A stretch of DNA of 27,500 nucleotides from Trachelipus rathkii (Eukaryota > Arthropoda > Malacostraca > Isopoda > Trachelipodidae). A model generated the notes under the pieces. The model did not search any database. It was not told the origin of the DNA and saw only the letters and a program-made list of their open reading frames with translations. Positions 1-9,779 of this stretch are shown here, one piece after another (position 1 is the stretch's first letter; every line of letters starts with the position of its first letter). The position numbers and the translations under genes are program-made. The DNA lies in contig JABUQX010053419.1 in assembly GCA_015478945.1 (NCBI GenBank), forward strand, positions 40,001 through 67,500, written 5' to 3'.

Positions 1-830
1 GCCAAAATATACTAGACTAGTTCAGATTGAAGAGATTCGACTGGCAACACCTGAAAGATCAAGCGAATTTAACTTGTTCAATACTCTATTACAAAAAAAC
101 TATCTGTTCCTGTAGAGACGGGATATCTAAAGAAAATATACAATTTAGTATGAAGGTCATATTAATTTCCACAGAACCAAAGCGTTTTTCTACCTCTACT
201 TATATATCAAGTCTTCATTCTTTTTAAAACCATAATATTATTCATTATGCGAGATGTCCGAACTCCTAGCTGAAGAAATAATAATATTACATAAAGAGAC
301 AGCAAGATGTTGAGGCGAGATAGATTTATTTATTCACGGTAGTTTTCTTCAAATTGGTTTTTCAATGTTCCAAATATATATCACCATAAATATCATAAGA
401 TGTTAAACTTTGGTATAGGAATACACGACAACTGAGAGCGTACGAAGCAAGGCATGTTCTTTGAAGACAAACGCATATACTTTTCATCATAATTAGTAAA
501 TGTTACTATTCAAGCGAGTTGGAAAATGATCTTTAATGAGATAAACAAATATAACGATAAATTGGAAATATCAGCGTTATATTATTGAATTAGACCTTCA
601 ATAACATCAATTTACAAAATTTATATATAAATTTTATATAACTTACTCATAATAAGAATAATATTTAATATATAATAAAAATTCTTTATAAAGATCTCAG
701 ATCAATAAAAAAATAACACGACACGGCAAAACTAATACCGAGACAGAGGCAAAAAGAACGTGCGAGAGTAAGAAATAAAAAATATGCAGGAATATTAATG
801 TTGTGGATACTCCGCGGGAATGTACACTGA
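1..830. other. AT-rich DNA, no gene recognised
   Basis: I see nothing functional here. Open frames are short (66 codons at most, at 27-227 on the + strand), and that peptide has no motif I know. There is no microsatellite of note and no hairpin longer than expected in AT-rich DNA. Confidence 0.5.
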
Positions 831-834
831 CATC

Positions 835-990
835 ACTAATATTATATATTATCATAAATGATATAGATATAATATATATAAATAATTATAAATAAAATTA
901 ATAAAAATATATATAAATATATATTAAATATATAAATTAAATATAGTATATAAATAAATTATAAGTATATAAAAACCCACTTTTCTATTA
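835..990. repeat. TA-rich low-complexity tract
   Basis: Almost pure A and T, with degenerate (TA)n and TAAATA units. Similar tracts recur through the window. It is most simply an imperfect AT microsatellite. Confidence 0.7.
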
Positions 991-1915
991 TAAAACCCAA
1001 GTACCTATCATATTAAACGGCATAATAATCTCTATATTCATTAAAAAGAAGGTTACTTTTCAAGGATGACAGGAACACTCATTAAAGAGATAGTATAATA
1101 ATTTAAACTCTGCAAACGCACTGACGCATGTGCAATAGCCAACTTGGTTGCAAAGGCACAAATCCATTTCAAGGAATGCAAAAACAAAATTTACATTGAA
1201 CAAAAGTGTTTTACAGAGGATTAAAATTAATTTACGATGCTTATGTGATGAAATGGCTAACAAGGGCAGAAAATATCACCAGGCAATAAAAAAGCAAAAG
1301 ATACAGAAACAGACATGCAATTACCACCTGTTAGCTAATTTGCTGAATGCCATAAACTTCTTTTGCTTCTACCAGCCAGATGAAAGAAGTCTTGATAAGA
1401 AGCGTGAATAAAAAGAACGTATATCAATGGTGATGGCGAAAGTATCACTCACAAAAGAGACAAAGAAAGCTATGGGAATCAGATAAAGCTCTCTCTGATG
1501 TGCGTTAGATAATTAGTAAACGATTTTATCAGAATGCTTGAGCAACACGTCCCCAGGGAATTACCTCCTAGAGCATCCCACATTCAACAAGTGTTAGCTA
1601 AGGTGCGCTCTCTCGTGTATATCATTATCTTATTTACAAAGAAAAGAGAAGCAAATCTTTAAACTGAAAGGGACCAGCTACAGTGAAGCTCTTTGTGGTT
1701 CCAATAGCATATAATTAGAGAATATAAGTATTACAAGCATTAATATAAATAACGTTTTCAGATGGTGGAGGACTATTGAGGAAACAGGTTGGTTGGGGTG
1801 CAATAGAGTTGGGCTCCAAATTACGTCCTGCACTCTGGTTAGCAGCATCGGGATAACGATTAACGCGTATATCTCTATCACAGTACGGGTACTCAAATGT
1901 ACTAAATATAAATAG
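991..1915. other. unrecognised mixed-complexity DNA
   Basis: Higher complexity than its flanks, with an 87-codon + frame (1148-1411), an overlapping 67-codon - frame, and a 72-codon - frame (1678-1896). None has a domain or motif I can name. The + peptide is lysine-rich with a few cysteines and no regular spacing. It could be decayed element sequence, but I have no evidence for that. Confidence 0.4.
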
Positions 1916-1919
1916 CTAG

Positions 1920-2015
1920 TTTTAAATCACACTATATAAACCTGCTTTATAAATATATATAGTAATATTAATACCTATACTATACTATATATTATAATAT
2001 ATAATATATTATAGG
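1920..2015. repeat. TA-rich low-complexity tract
   Basis: Degenerate TATA/ATAATA sequence with many short self-complementary stretches. No other feature is seen. Confidence 0.65.
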
Positions 2016-2262
2016 GTAAAAACTTGCTAAGATGGTGGCTTATTATTAAATGAGCAAATCACCCATTATATAAGAGGATGGCAATTTAAAGATCCATATT
2101 TGAAATGATATTTTTATTCAACAAAAGAGAGATATTCAATAAAAGTAAATAATAGTCCCATTCTGAGTATGAGGTAAACTCTCTGTAGGCGAAATCTCGC
2201 AAAGTCGCAGCGCTTCTTACCAGTGGTTTTTTCGACAGCTGTGCTCTCTCTTACGATTTATA

Positions 2263-2364
2263 GCGGGCGAAAATGGAGTGGATCGAAATTCGAGTTCGCA
2301 GCCTTTTCCTTGAAATTTACCTTTCTTGCCGGGAGGATTTCAGAGAGAGTATCCGTTGAGTGAA
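2263..2364 (+). repeat. dispersed repeat, copy 1
   Basis: This segment matches 4347-4437 in the same orientation. Shared anchors are a GAAATTCGAG block, CCAGTTTTCCTT / GCCTTTTCCTT, AAATTTACCT, and TTGCCGG(G)AGGATTTC followed by AGAGAGA. The match is clear by eye but has several indels, so the copies are diverged or noisily sequenced. The segment is more GC-rich than its flanks. It ends with ATCCGTTGAGTGAA (2351-2364), which recurs exactly at 25074-25087. Element class is unknown: I see no terminal inverted repeat and no coding motif. Confidence 0.65.
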
Positions 2365-2365
2365 T

Positions 2366-3095
2366 TTATTTCTTTGATTCTTGTTATTGATCTAAGCGTG
2401 ACGTATCCTAGACATGAGAGTATCATCAAAAATGCGGGTTTAATAATAGTATTTCACTTGAGCTTGATGCTAAAAATTTTGCATCGACAGCAAAATCTCT
2501 AGCTAAGTACGAAACCATAATATAATAATGTTATTACAAAGTCTATAATGGAGAGTGCTACATTACATTTCCATAGCGCTTACAACACGGCACGTTGAGA
2601 GACTATGTCAAAAAGTATACATAATATATATAAGAACAATAATAACAGTGATAACAAACTCACATAAATTAAAGTAACTTTCTTAAAATGCCAAGCACTA
2701 TTTTACTCTCTATGCTCGGAAAGACAAATAGAAGTAAACATTTACAAACAAACTCATGAAGGAGCAGTACCCAAATACGCTATATGACAGAGAATTTGTA
2801 AAGAACTATTCAATACGCAGCATTAACATGGTATAACCTAGTCCGAAGATCTAAACATATATTATACAAATATTTGAATAACATCTAGAATTACAATAAT
2901 GTAATGAATACAAGAAAAAATACTACGCTGCAATCTCTAAACCACAACGGATCTCGGTCATAATATCCGCTAGAGATATCAACCACCAAAAGGCAAAATC
3001 ACAAACATTGTAAATGCATAAAAGTACGAAAAAAAATGATGCAAATAACTTATTAGGAAAACAAAGTGAAATTACCTTAAATTATAACAGTTTAA
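2366..3095. other. AT-rich DNA, no gene recognised
   Basis: I see no open frame of note, no hairpin beyond background and no simple repeat. It separates the first dispersed repeat from the tandem repeat at 3.1 kb. Confidence 0.4.
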
Positions 3096-3099
3096 ATAG

Positions 3100-3630
3100 G
3101 ACCACATGAATTCGAACCATTAAACCATACCACAGAAAGGTTCCAGTTACAGACGTTTCTAACGTATCCATGTATTTGACAATGCGCGCGGTAGGATCAT
3201 GCAAAGTCCGTATGTAAGTTACCGAGAGAAACATTTTTGCTTGGACATTATGTAGAGGACGACAGTTGCTTGAAGTAGGTTCTTTATTTGAAAATTCTTC
3301 ATACATAAAACGAAGGTTCACAGAAGAACCAGTTAATAGAATTCGAAAACGTGAATCAAAGCTGAGTGAATTCCACAAAATTGAATTTCAGCCCATTAAT
3401 CCGGAAAAAATTAAAATATAAAAAATCAAATACCTATAAAAGAGAAATAAAACAGTATGTCGTTCAAAATGGTTTTCTAAATTAGGTACCTTCAGTAATT
3501 TGAGAATAAATTTCTTCAAACATAAAAGCAGGCTGGTCACAAGCGAACCATTTCACGAATCTCCGAAAAGGAATCCATACACCGTTCGTTAGTGGAATTC
3601 AAAAATGAATTCTCGTCCCATAAATCCACT
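3100..3630. repeat. diverged tandem repeat, two full copies and one partial
   Basis: Copy A (about 3278-3404) and copy B (about 3485-3629) align in the same order. Shared steps are GGTTC/GGTAC, a TTTGA..AAATT(T)CTTCA..CATAAAA block, a GAACCA block, GTGAATTCCA / GTGGAATTCA, GAATTTCAGCCCATTAATCC / GAATTCTCGTCCCATAAATCC. A third partial copy of the last step is at 3100-3128 (ATGAATTCGAACCATTAAACC). Repeat spacing is roughly 230-280 bases. A 98-codon frame on the - strand (3082-3378) runs through copy A but breaks in copy B, so coding is not supported. The unit could be an old duplicated exon or a non-coding satellite. Confidence 0.55.
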
Positions 3631-3639
3631 TAAGAATGC

Positions 3640-4340
3640 AATTGAAAGAATCCTCGACCTCCCGGTAACGAAAGTAACATATGAATGAGACTAATATGAA
3701 AGTCCTGGTACTGACACTGTGAAGAAACATTGCGATAGACAAAGATTAAGCAAGAACCATAACCGACAAAATTATATATAAAAAATAGAGAAAAAAGAAT
3801 TGAAGGACGAATTTCGCAAACACAAAGTTACAATGAGTTAGGCAAGGAATTATTTAAGCTATTATCTTATTAGAATAAACTGTTACAAACAACAAACACA
3901 CTTCTCCCTCTCTCTCTAGGAAGATATGAAAGAGAGTGATTCATATTATACGGAGAGAGCACTTACACCAATTGCACAAGGAAGTAGGAGTGGGTACCAC
4001 ATGTCATACGTTGAAGAGATGAAAATATCCCTTATATAACAGAGGCAAAAGCACCGCATAATATAAGAGGCGTGCGATAAAACTCTGATGAAAAGAATAT
4101 CGACTAGTCTTGACACAGCATTAGATGTTCTAATCTTCACATTAAGTAAAAATACGCACTCAAAGAAGCTATAAAGTTAACAAAATGTCCCTACATAGTT
4201 GAGATCCTAACTCCTCTCAGTCGACTCTGCAAGTACGAGACAGCCACATCTCACACGTGCGTTTCTCTATCCCGAACTTGCCTCTAAGAGCGACACATCT
4301 ATCTCGCGCTCATTGTATATAAGCCAAGAATTCACCAAGT
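3640..4340. other. unrecognised DNA before the second dispersed repeat
   Basis: Mostly AT-rich with a short CT run near 3903-3920 and a somewhat GC-richer stretch at 4200-4310. A 64-codon - frame at 3946-4140 has no recognisable motif. The 4200-4310 stretch may belong to the repeat that follows, since copy 1 also has a GC-richer lead-in, but I cannot align the two lead-ins confidently. Confidence 0.35.
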
Positions 4341-4346
4341 AACCCT

Positions 4347-4437
4347 CCGCGCAAAACTGGTGATCTGAAATTCGAGTCGCGCCAGTTTTCCTTAGACAAA
4401 TTTACCTCACACTTGCCGGAGGATTTCTAGAGAGAAG
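4347..4437 (+). repeat. dispersed repeat, copy 2
   Basis: Second copy of the repeat at 2263-2364, same orientation, about 2.1 kb downstream. It shares GAAATTCGAG, the CCAGTTTTCCTT block, AAATTTACCT and TTGCCGGAGGATTTC followed by AGAGAGAAG. It lacks the ATCCGTTGAGTGAA tail seen in copy 1. The class of element is not known to me. Confidence 0.65.
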
Positions 4438-4634
4438 AAGAGCAGCGTAATATTAGAGGATGAATTGTTATGTTACTTAAATATAGACTTTCTGTTATAA
4501 TACGTCTATCAGAAAACTGAACCTATCTGACTGGTAAGAGTATCTACAATAGCTAGACGGGAGTGTAACAAATACATGTGAAACAGATTCTTGTAGATCT
4601 AAAATCGGAGATACAACGAACACCAGTAACTAAT

Positions 4635-4775
4635 ACATAATATATATGTATATATTATATATATATGATACATATATACTATAGTATATAATATATAATA
4701 ATATAAGTTAAGAACAACTTACATACCCCCTTATGAATATATATCGTATTATATAATATAATCACGCTTTAACTA
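4635..4775. repeat. TA-rich low-complexity tract
   Basis: Dense TATATA with internal self-complementary stretches and a run of interrupted TA repeats. No other signal. Confidence 0.7.
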
Positions 4776-4779
4776 TACA

Positions 4780-5650
4780 GCTAAAAAAATTTTATCTACA
4801 TTGCAAAGGTTAGAATAAGTAGCAGTCATTATATAATCTGGCGATCGGACTGAAGAGACAGACCATACATATGATAAGTATACTCATCTACCCTCAAAAA
4901 TCTTAACACCTTCAGTGGAACAGTGATTTCGCTTAGAGATGCAACATCTTCCTCTCTCAGCAGTATCTCCTGGAGACGATTAGTTAAATCATTTGATATG
5001 AAATCCCAACATTGTCTGATCAAAATTCTCATATTTTATTCAGTAAGAATCCTATCTTCAGAGTTTTGAGGTTTGAGCTGGTTTTTTTTTCAGAAGTCCA
5101 CTCCTATACTTACATTGAGAAAACGACACGTTCTGTGGAGGATTTGAATTCCAAGAAACTGAAGAGGACTTAGTAGTGTGAAACAATGCACACAATGTTG
5201 ACTGAAGAAAAGTAATAAACAGATTCTTAAGGAAAAGAAGATAAGAATACTGATCCACTCGCACTCAATGCGTCCTCAGTACTAACTTAGGGCATCCACG
5301 ATTCATAGGTTCGTCTCCAATTATTTGGGATCACAATTAGACTGAGTCAAACAACTTCAGAGAGGGATCTCTTGCGGTAGCAAAAACTCTTTTCTCGAAA
5401 AGTAAATCCAAGATATGATTATATAATTCAAGTTTTATCCAACTATATGGATCTCCATATAGAGCGGATAATGCCAATCCATAATACAAAAAATCTAGAT
5501 GAAAATGTAAAACGTGACCACATGATCCAAATACTGGTCAAAGAAGTACATAAAAAAAAACACAACAATTTACATTTACCGAAATGCTAGTAACCTCCAC
5601 AGAAGGAATTTAACTCACATCGTTCTTCAAGCTTGCTAAGTAAGCCCATC
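4780..5650. other. unrecognised DNA, no gene supported
   Basis: Moderate complexity. Two - frames (67 codons at 4829-5032, 68 codons at 5058-5264) show no domain or membrane signature that I can name. Nothing repetitive is seen apart from a T8 run near 5083. Confidence 0.35.
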
Positions 5651-5656
5651 GAACCC

Positions 5657-5683
5657 GCCAGTGTGGTTGAAAACCACATTGGC
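5657..5683. other. strong hairpin, 12-bp stem and 3-nt loop
   Basis: GCCAGTGTGGTT (5657-5668) pairs with AACCACATTGGC (5672-5683) around the loop GAA, with a single G-T wobble. A run of five T follows at 5684-5688. An outer 7-bp inverted repeat, GAACCCG (5651-5657) and CGGGTTC (5708-5714), surrounds it. In bacteria this would look like an intrinsic terminator, but the setting is eukaryotic, so that reading is unlikely. It may be a transposon end or structured RNA; it lies about 260 bases before the mariner-like relic. Confidence 0.6.
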
Positions 5684-5919
5684 TTTTTCTCTCGACGTGT
5701 AATGTTTCGGGTTCATATGTGAAAGACATCATTTCTAGCGTAAGGATACCTCGTCTACGGCTGAAATATTGTCTCCTTCAATCTCCTCGTATACAAACGG
5801 CTTTGTGAAAAGAAGTTTGGCCTGAGAATGAAGGAAAATCGAAGCCAATATTCAGAGATGAGTGGACTCTTTTCAAAAAACCTACTGGACATGTTTCTCA
5901 ACTGACGCATGTCCGAGTA

Positions 5920-6200
5920 TGATTTCAGTCCAGGGATGAAGATTGTTCAACATCTTTACACAATACAGCAATAGCACTCCGACAAAATCGCATCATTAGT
6001 GATACTGTTGCATAATAGTGCGCAAGGTGAGATGTTTGAGTACTATCATATCTTGTCACAATCGTGTCAAAGAATATCCTTAAGTGTCCTACTCTACGGG
6101 TCACGCACACTGGTGAGCCGAAGAGCACAACAGAACATGATAGAGATGTAGAAGTACCATATAGTTCTGTAACCTCACTAGTGATTTGTAAGAACGAGTT
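5920..6200 (+). pseudogene. mariner-like transposase fragment, decayed
   Basis: Tc1/mariner transposases cut and paste DNA elements using a D,D34D-type catalytic triad in the nucleus. The frame starting at 5942 reads IVQHLYTIQQ, a stop at 5972-5974, then HSDKIASLVILLHNSAQG and on to a stop at 6149. This fits the mariner order of a Q-rich helix followed by the LLHDNARPH block that holds the second catalytic aspartate. Here that aspartate is asparagine (LLHNSA). In another frame, near 6150-6190, EVPYSSV may correspond to the HPPYSPDL block with the third aspartate, but this is weak. No terminal inverted repeats were found. The fragment covers perhaps a quarter of a usual transposase of about 340 residues and cannot be active. 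The overlapping 121-codon - frame (5925-6290) is most likely a shadow. Confidence 0.5.
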
Positions 6201-7180
6201 GACAGTGCGGTTCACGAGACAAAACAACATCAAAAAAAGAATAGAAAAGAATAGTGAGAAGAGGGATAATATAGTGAACCGGCTCGTCATGTACTCAGCC
6301 TGTAGCTCTAGTGAGGTAAGAGCTCGATGTACTATAGTAGGTATATATATACTATATAACTGATGACCGCATAATACGTACTATAAAGGCGTACCGATAA
6401 TACCGTTACCGTACCGTAAATGTGCAGAAGAAGAAGACATAGTGAGTTACTATAAACACTAATAGAGTGAGTGATGAAGTAAAAAAATCTCTCTCTTAAA
6501 TTTGTTCTGCGTATTTAATTTATAATTTCTCATTAACTATTTATAGACTCTATTATACTCGCGGAACAACTCACAAAACTCGTCAGCAATCTTCTGCACA
6601 ACCTCTAGGTACTATTCTGCAGGAAAAACCACCAAACCGGGCTGTATGCATATTTTTTCATTTTAAAAAAGCGGTGGGAGGCGATGCGCTGTCGTAACGA
6701 AGAGAAGCAGATAGTACGGGCGTAAGAAGAAGTTCTTCACCTCCAGTAAAATATGCGGGTCAGAGTGGTAGTGACATGAATGTGTCACGTATGAATAAAA
6801 ATTAGTATTATAGTATATATGCAGCGTGTACTGTATGTGCTAAGCTTTTTTCTCGTCGTGCAAATACCATATTAAACGGATAACTGAACAATAAATGTAA
6901 AATGTTTACAAATTTATAATTGGAGACAAAGTTGCTACGTAGTGCAGAAGACTAGGAGCAAGAATTAGGTATAGTAATCTCAAGCGTTAGTAGTGAGTTA
7001 TAGGAGTAATTAAATTATAGGGTAGTACTCATTACGTAAAGCAACGTGCGGCCATAGCGTATAATATATATATATAGCTGATAGAGTAGCATGATAGTAA
7101 TTAGTGAATAGGAAGTTGATATGAGTAGTAGCCTACCTGTCTACCACCTGAGATTCAAGAGGTAGTAAATCGATAGCGCC

Positions 7181-7195
7181 AAACCACGTTCATAT
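7181..7195 (+). repeat. 15-bp direct repeat, copy 1
   Basis: AAACCACGTTCATAT occurs here and again exactly at 8202-8216. The flanks do not align well, so this may be the only surviving core of a longer repeat or chance. Confidence 0.5.
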
Positions 7196-7705
7196 AGTAT
7201 ATATATTATAAGGTGCGTGAGTATATAGTAGTGTAACGTAGTGAGGATATAAAGGCCTCTCATACTGATAAGTAGATATGAGAATAATATACGCTACTAG
7301 ATAGAGGTGTATAAGTTTAGTAAGAAGTAACAGGCTCACTAATAATAGTAATAAGAATAATATATAGGGAGGGATAAAGAGATATGGTAGGAAAAAGAGC
7401 GGAAAAATAGCTAGTTATGTACAAGAGACATAGTGAAAGCAGTGATAGAGATAAACACTCAAATATAGAGTAAGGTGAGGAGAGGTGAGTAAGGGTAAGA
7501 AATGAAGCGTTGAACTACTAGATAATATAGCGAAGTATAGTTATTGTAGGGTGAACCTCAAGGATATAGTGAGATGATAACTCGAGATAGTATAACTGGT
7601 GTGCTTAAAACTCTAAAAAAACTTAACTATACGCTGGATCGCGTCTGAATCATACAAATCACGACAGATATTGATTTCATACTAATCCCAAAGTTTCAGG
7701 AGACG

Positions 7706-7757
7706 ACTCGACTCACCGAGTAGCCTCGCGCTAATAGTGGAGAGAAACTATTGCGCG
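7706..7757. other. two adjacent hairpins in a GC-richer island
   Basis: ACTCG (7706-7710) pairs with CGAGT (7717-7721). Immediately after, CGCGCTAATAGT (7727-7738) pairs with ACTATTGCGCG (7747-7757) with one bulged base and an 8-nt loop. Surrounding sequence is much more AT-rich. Function is unknown. Confidence 0.45.
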
Positions 7758-7974
7758 ACCTACAACCAATCACGTAAGCAAGAGAAGAATATAGTATAAG
7801 GAGTTGATGGTGAGTAATGAAAGCTCATAATAATGAGTAGTATATATATAGTGAGTGAGTTATACATAACTCAAGATAAGAAAGAGTGAGAGTATAGATT
7901 ATATGAGGATAGAGAAAGAGAGACCTCCACAAGAAATGGTAGAAGTATAACGTTCGATGACGTAATCGACGGTG

Positions 7975-8550
7975 ACCATAAAGAAAACCCCGTCCCACCT
8001 CACCATCCTACAATACTCCTCATTAGAGCCAAGTACTAAGCTATGAACATACCTAACTAATCCATACATATTCTCTCACACATTTAACACCAAGACAACA
8101 CCACACTCACGTTTATCAGAAACAAACATACCAACAGACCTCCAACTTCTCTTTCGTCTCAGCCTATAACAAAAAGAATCCATACGAATCATGGATATAC
8201 GAAACCACGTTCATATCTGGGCTAGAATATCTGCCAAATATAGCTTGGCGCTCTGTAAGTAAATAGAGAGGAAATATGATTAATTCTGGCATAGATCACA
8301 TTGATGCGGCATGGGAAATAAACCAATAACAGCTCAAGATCTCTCCGACTCAAAGAGAGAACTCTCTCAGCAGAGTAATGGAAACAGTCGTAACTACATA
8401 ATAGAGAACAACACGTGGATTTACAGTTACAAGGTGCTAACTATAAGGTAAAGATAATGAATTATGTAAAAATCCATGATAAAAATAGAAACAGCTGCAT
8501 ATACGCACTAAACACTCACTCTGCACAAAACGTACACAAAAAAGCTATGT
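7975..8550. other. C-rich to mixed DNA, no gene recognised
   Basis: From 7,975 to 8,170 the + strand is C-rich and G-poor, the reverse of the block before it. After that composition is mixed. No open frame of 60 codons or more and no clear motif. Confidence 0.35.
8202..8216 (+). repeat. 15-bp direct repeat, copy 2
   Basis: Exact second copy of AAACCACGTTCATAT (first at 7181-7195), same orientation. Confidence 0.5.
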
Positions 8551-8559
8551 ATAAAGAAA

Positions 8560-8760
8560 AAAAATAAATAATAATAAATAAATAAAAAAAATAATATTAT
8601 ATAACAGCACACAAATAATTAAAACAAAAAAAAGTGAATAAAAATATATATACACAAAATATTTATACAATATATTAAAAAATATACTTATATATAATAG
8701 TATATAAATATAAAAATATAATTAATAAATAATGAAAAATATAATAAACTCACAATACAC
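8560..8760. repeat. A/T low-complexity tract
   Basis: AATAAATAAT, A-runs and TATATA units with almost no G or C. It directly precedes the GTAC-rich element. Confidence 0.7.
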
Positions 8761-8812
8761 AAAACCACCAGAACTGACTAACTAAATATTCCATACACTC
8801 ATAATATATAAT

Positions 8813-9018
8813 CAGGGCATTAGATGGTTCCAAGGTACAAAGTACTATAGCTCCCTTATATGTACATCACTAACATGTACTATCAAGTACGATTTTGAAA
8901 GTTCTTGTACTCTCTGTACTGTACTTTGCAGTTTCTAAAAAAGATTGTATTTGTATTTGTACTTGTACTTGAGCCTTTGGTACTTGGTACTTGTGCTTGG
9001 TTTACTTGCAAGTACTAA
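8813..9018 (+). mobile_element. GTAC-rich element, possibly a non-autonomous hAT
   Basis: The segment opens with CAGGGCATTAGA and is packed with GTACTT/AAGTAC words: GGTACAAAGTAC near the start, then GTACTTGTACTTGAG, GGTACTTGGTACTTG and GCAAGTACTAAG at the end. Internal stretches are partly complementary, so the strand could fold on itself. Non-autonomous hAT elements of animals often start with CAGGG and carry strings of GTACTTGTACTT; the resemblance is from general knowledge of such elements. No matching CCCTG end or 8-bp target duplication was found, so the element is truncated, decayed or misassigned. It has no coding capacity. Confidence 0.45.
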
Positions 9019-9099
9019 GATATATGGCAATTTTAATTTGCCAATTATTATTTTTATTTCCTTATTTAATTCAATTTCCTACGTATTGATATTATTAAT

Positions 9100-9332
9100 T
9101 GTAATATATATATTTTCATAAAATAAAAATTTACAAAAATGATGTACCCCCTATAGTCATATAATATAATATAATATAAATAAAAATATATAACATATAA
9201 ATATATATATAATAAATAATAATATTTATATAATAATATATATATATATAATATAGTATATATATAATATTAATAATATTTAAATATTAAAAATAATATA
9301 TATATATATTAATAATATATATAGTATATTTT
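9100..9332. repeat. TA-rich low-complexity tract
   Basis: Nearly pure A/T with long TATATATA runs, ending sharply where the GC-richer LINE fragment begins at about 9,333. Confidence 0.7.
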
Positions 9333-9336
9333 CACC

Positions 9337-9546
9337 CTTTCTCACAAAGCCGCTGAGATTAGGGCACATCCCTGTCCTCTGCAAAGCCCCTTCATGCGGA
9401 TCTGTCTCGGTAAGATAATCCTTACTCTTATCCACCTCGGCAATTAAGATCTTCCTCTGAGAGCTTCACCATCGGACGCGCAACAACACATTCCCTACCA
9501 TCTTCTTCTTGTATCTCCCAGAGTCTTCTTCCATTCTAGCTTGCCA
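9337..9546 (-). pseudogene. LINE C-terminal region, I/Jockey/R1-like fragment
   Basis: One reverse frame of 70 codons is interrupted by a single stop (9466-9468). It begins WQARMEEDSGRYKKKM (9546 downward) and continues through EVDKSKDYLTETD to end near 9337. Polyproteins of the I, Jockey and R1 groups have a W-Q-x-R/K-W...GRW block after the reverse transcriptase, followed by a Y-L-T-Q...GHG block with later cysteines. Both blocks and their order are recognisable, with GRW as GRY and YLTQ as YLTE. Upstream the frame meets a stop 8 codons before WQ. The next few hundred bases (9,550-9,780) keep the same C-rich, sense-strand-G-rich skew and probably belong to it. The piece is a dead fragment; the clade assignment is tentative. 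Confidence 0.55.
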
Positions 9547-9779
9547 GTCGTAGATCTCGCAGGGCTATCTCTCCTCATTCAATTCTCTGAATGACTAATG
9601 GCCATCCCACCTTTAAGCTGTTGTCTTCTCTATTCAACAATCAATGAGGCTCTATTCCTAAGCTCACGCCTAATTTCGAATTTCCTCTCTCTGCTCCCTT
9701 CTCGTCACTTCCCGCTATCAGTCTCAGCACTCTCATTCTGCTGCACTAATACTTGCTTATTGTAATCTGGTGGTAAAGG

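Larger units (their letters stand above)
6300..7970. other. purine-rich block, no recognised gene
   Basis: The + strand is rich in GTAG, ATAG and GAGA steps and poor in C for about 1.6 kb, then switches to a C-rich stretch at 7,975-8,170. Stops occur in all frames. Elsewhere in the window such G-rich/C-poor blocks coincide with the sense strand of LINE relics, so a heavily decayed + strand element is possible, but I found no domain motif to support it. A GC-richer island lies at 7,670-7,770. Confidence 0.35.

Noticed and set aside
1148..1411. 87-codon + frame as a small gene
   Set aside because: No motif, overlapping frame on the other strand, and length within what chance can give.
3100..3128. 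tRNA T-arm (GGTTCGAATTC on the minus strand)
   Set aside because: The flanking five bases do not pair as a T-stem and no acceptor or anticodon arm can be drawn. Similar GGTTCGA words near 5,650 and 23,710 failed in the same way.
5657..5688. Intrinsic (Rho-independent) terminator
   Set aside because: Shape fits, but the window is eukaryotic in character and no gene ends just upstream.
5925..6290. 121-codon minus-strand frame with a hydrophobic N-terminus
   Set aside because: It runs antisense through the mariner-like block. The hydrophobic start is what an A-rich + strand gives on the complement. Treated as a shadow.
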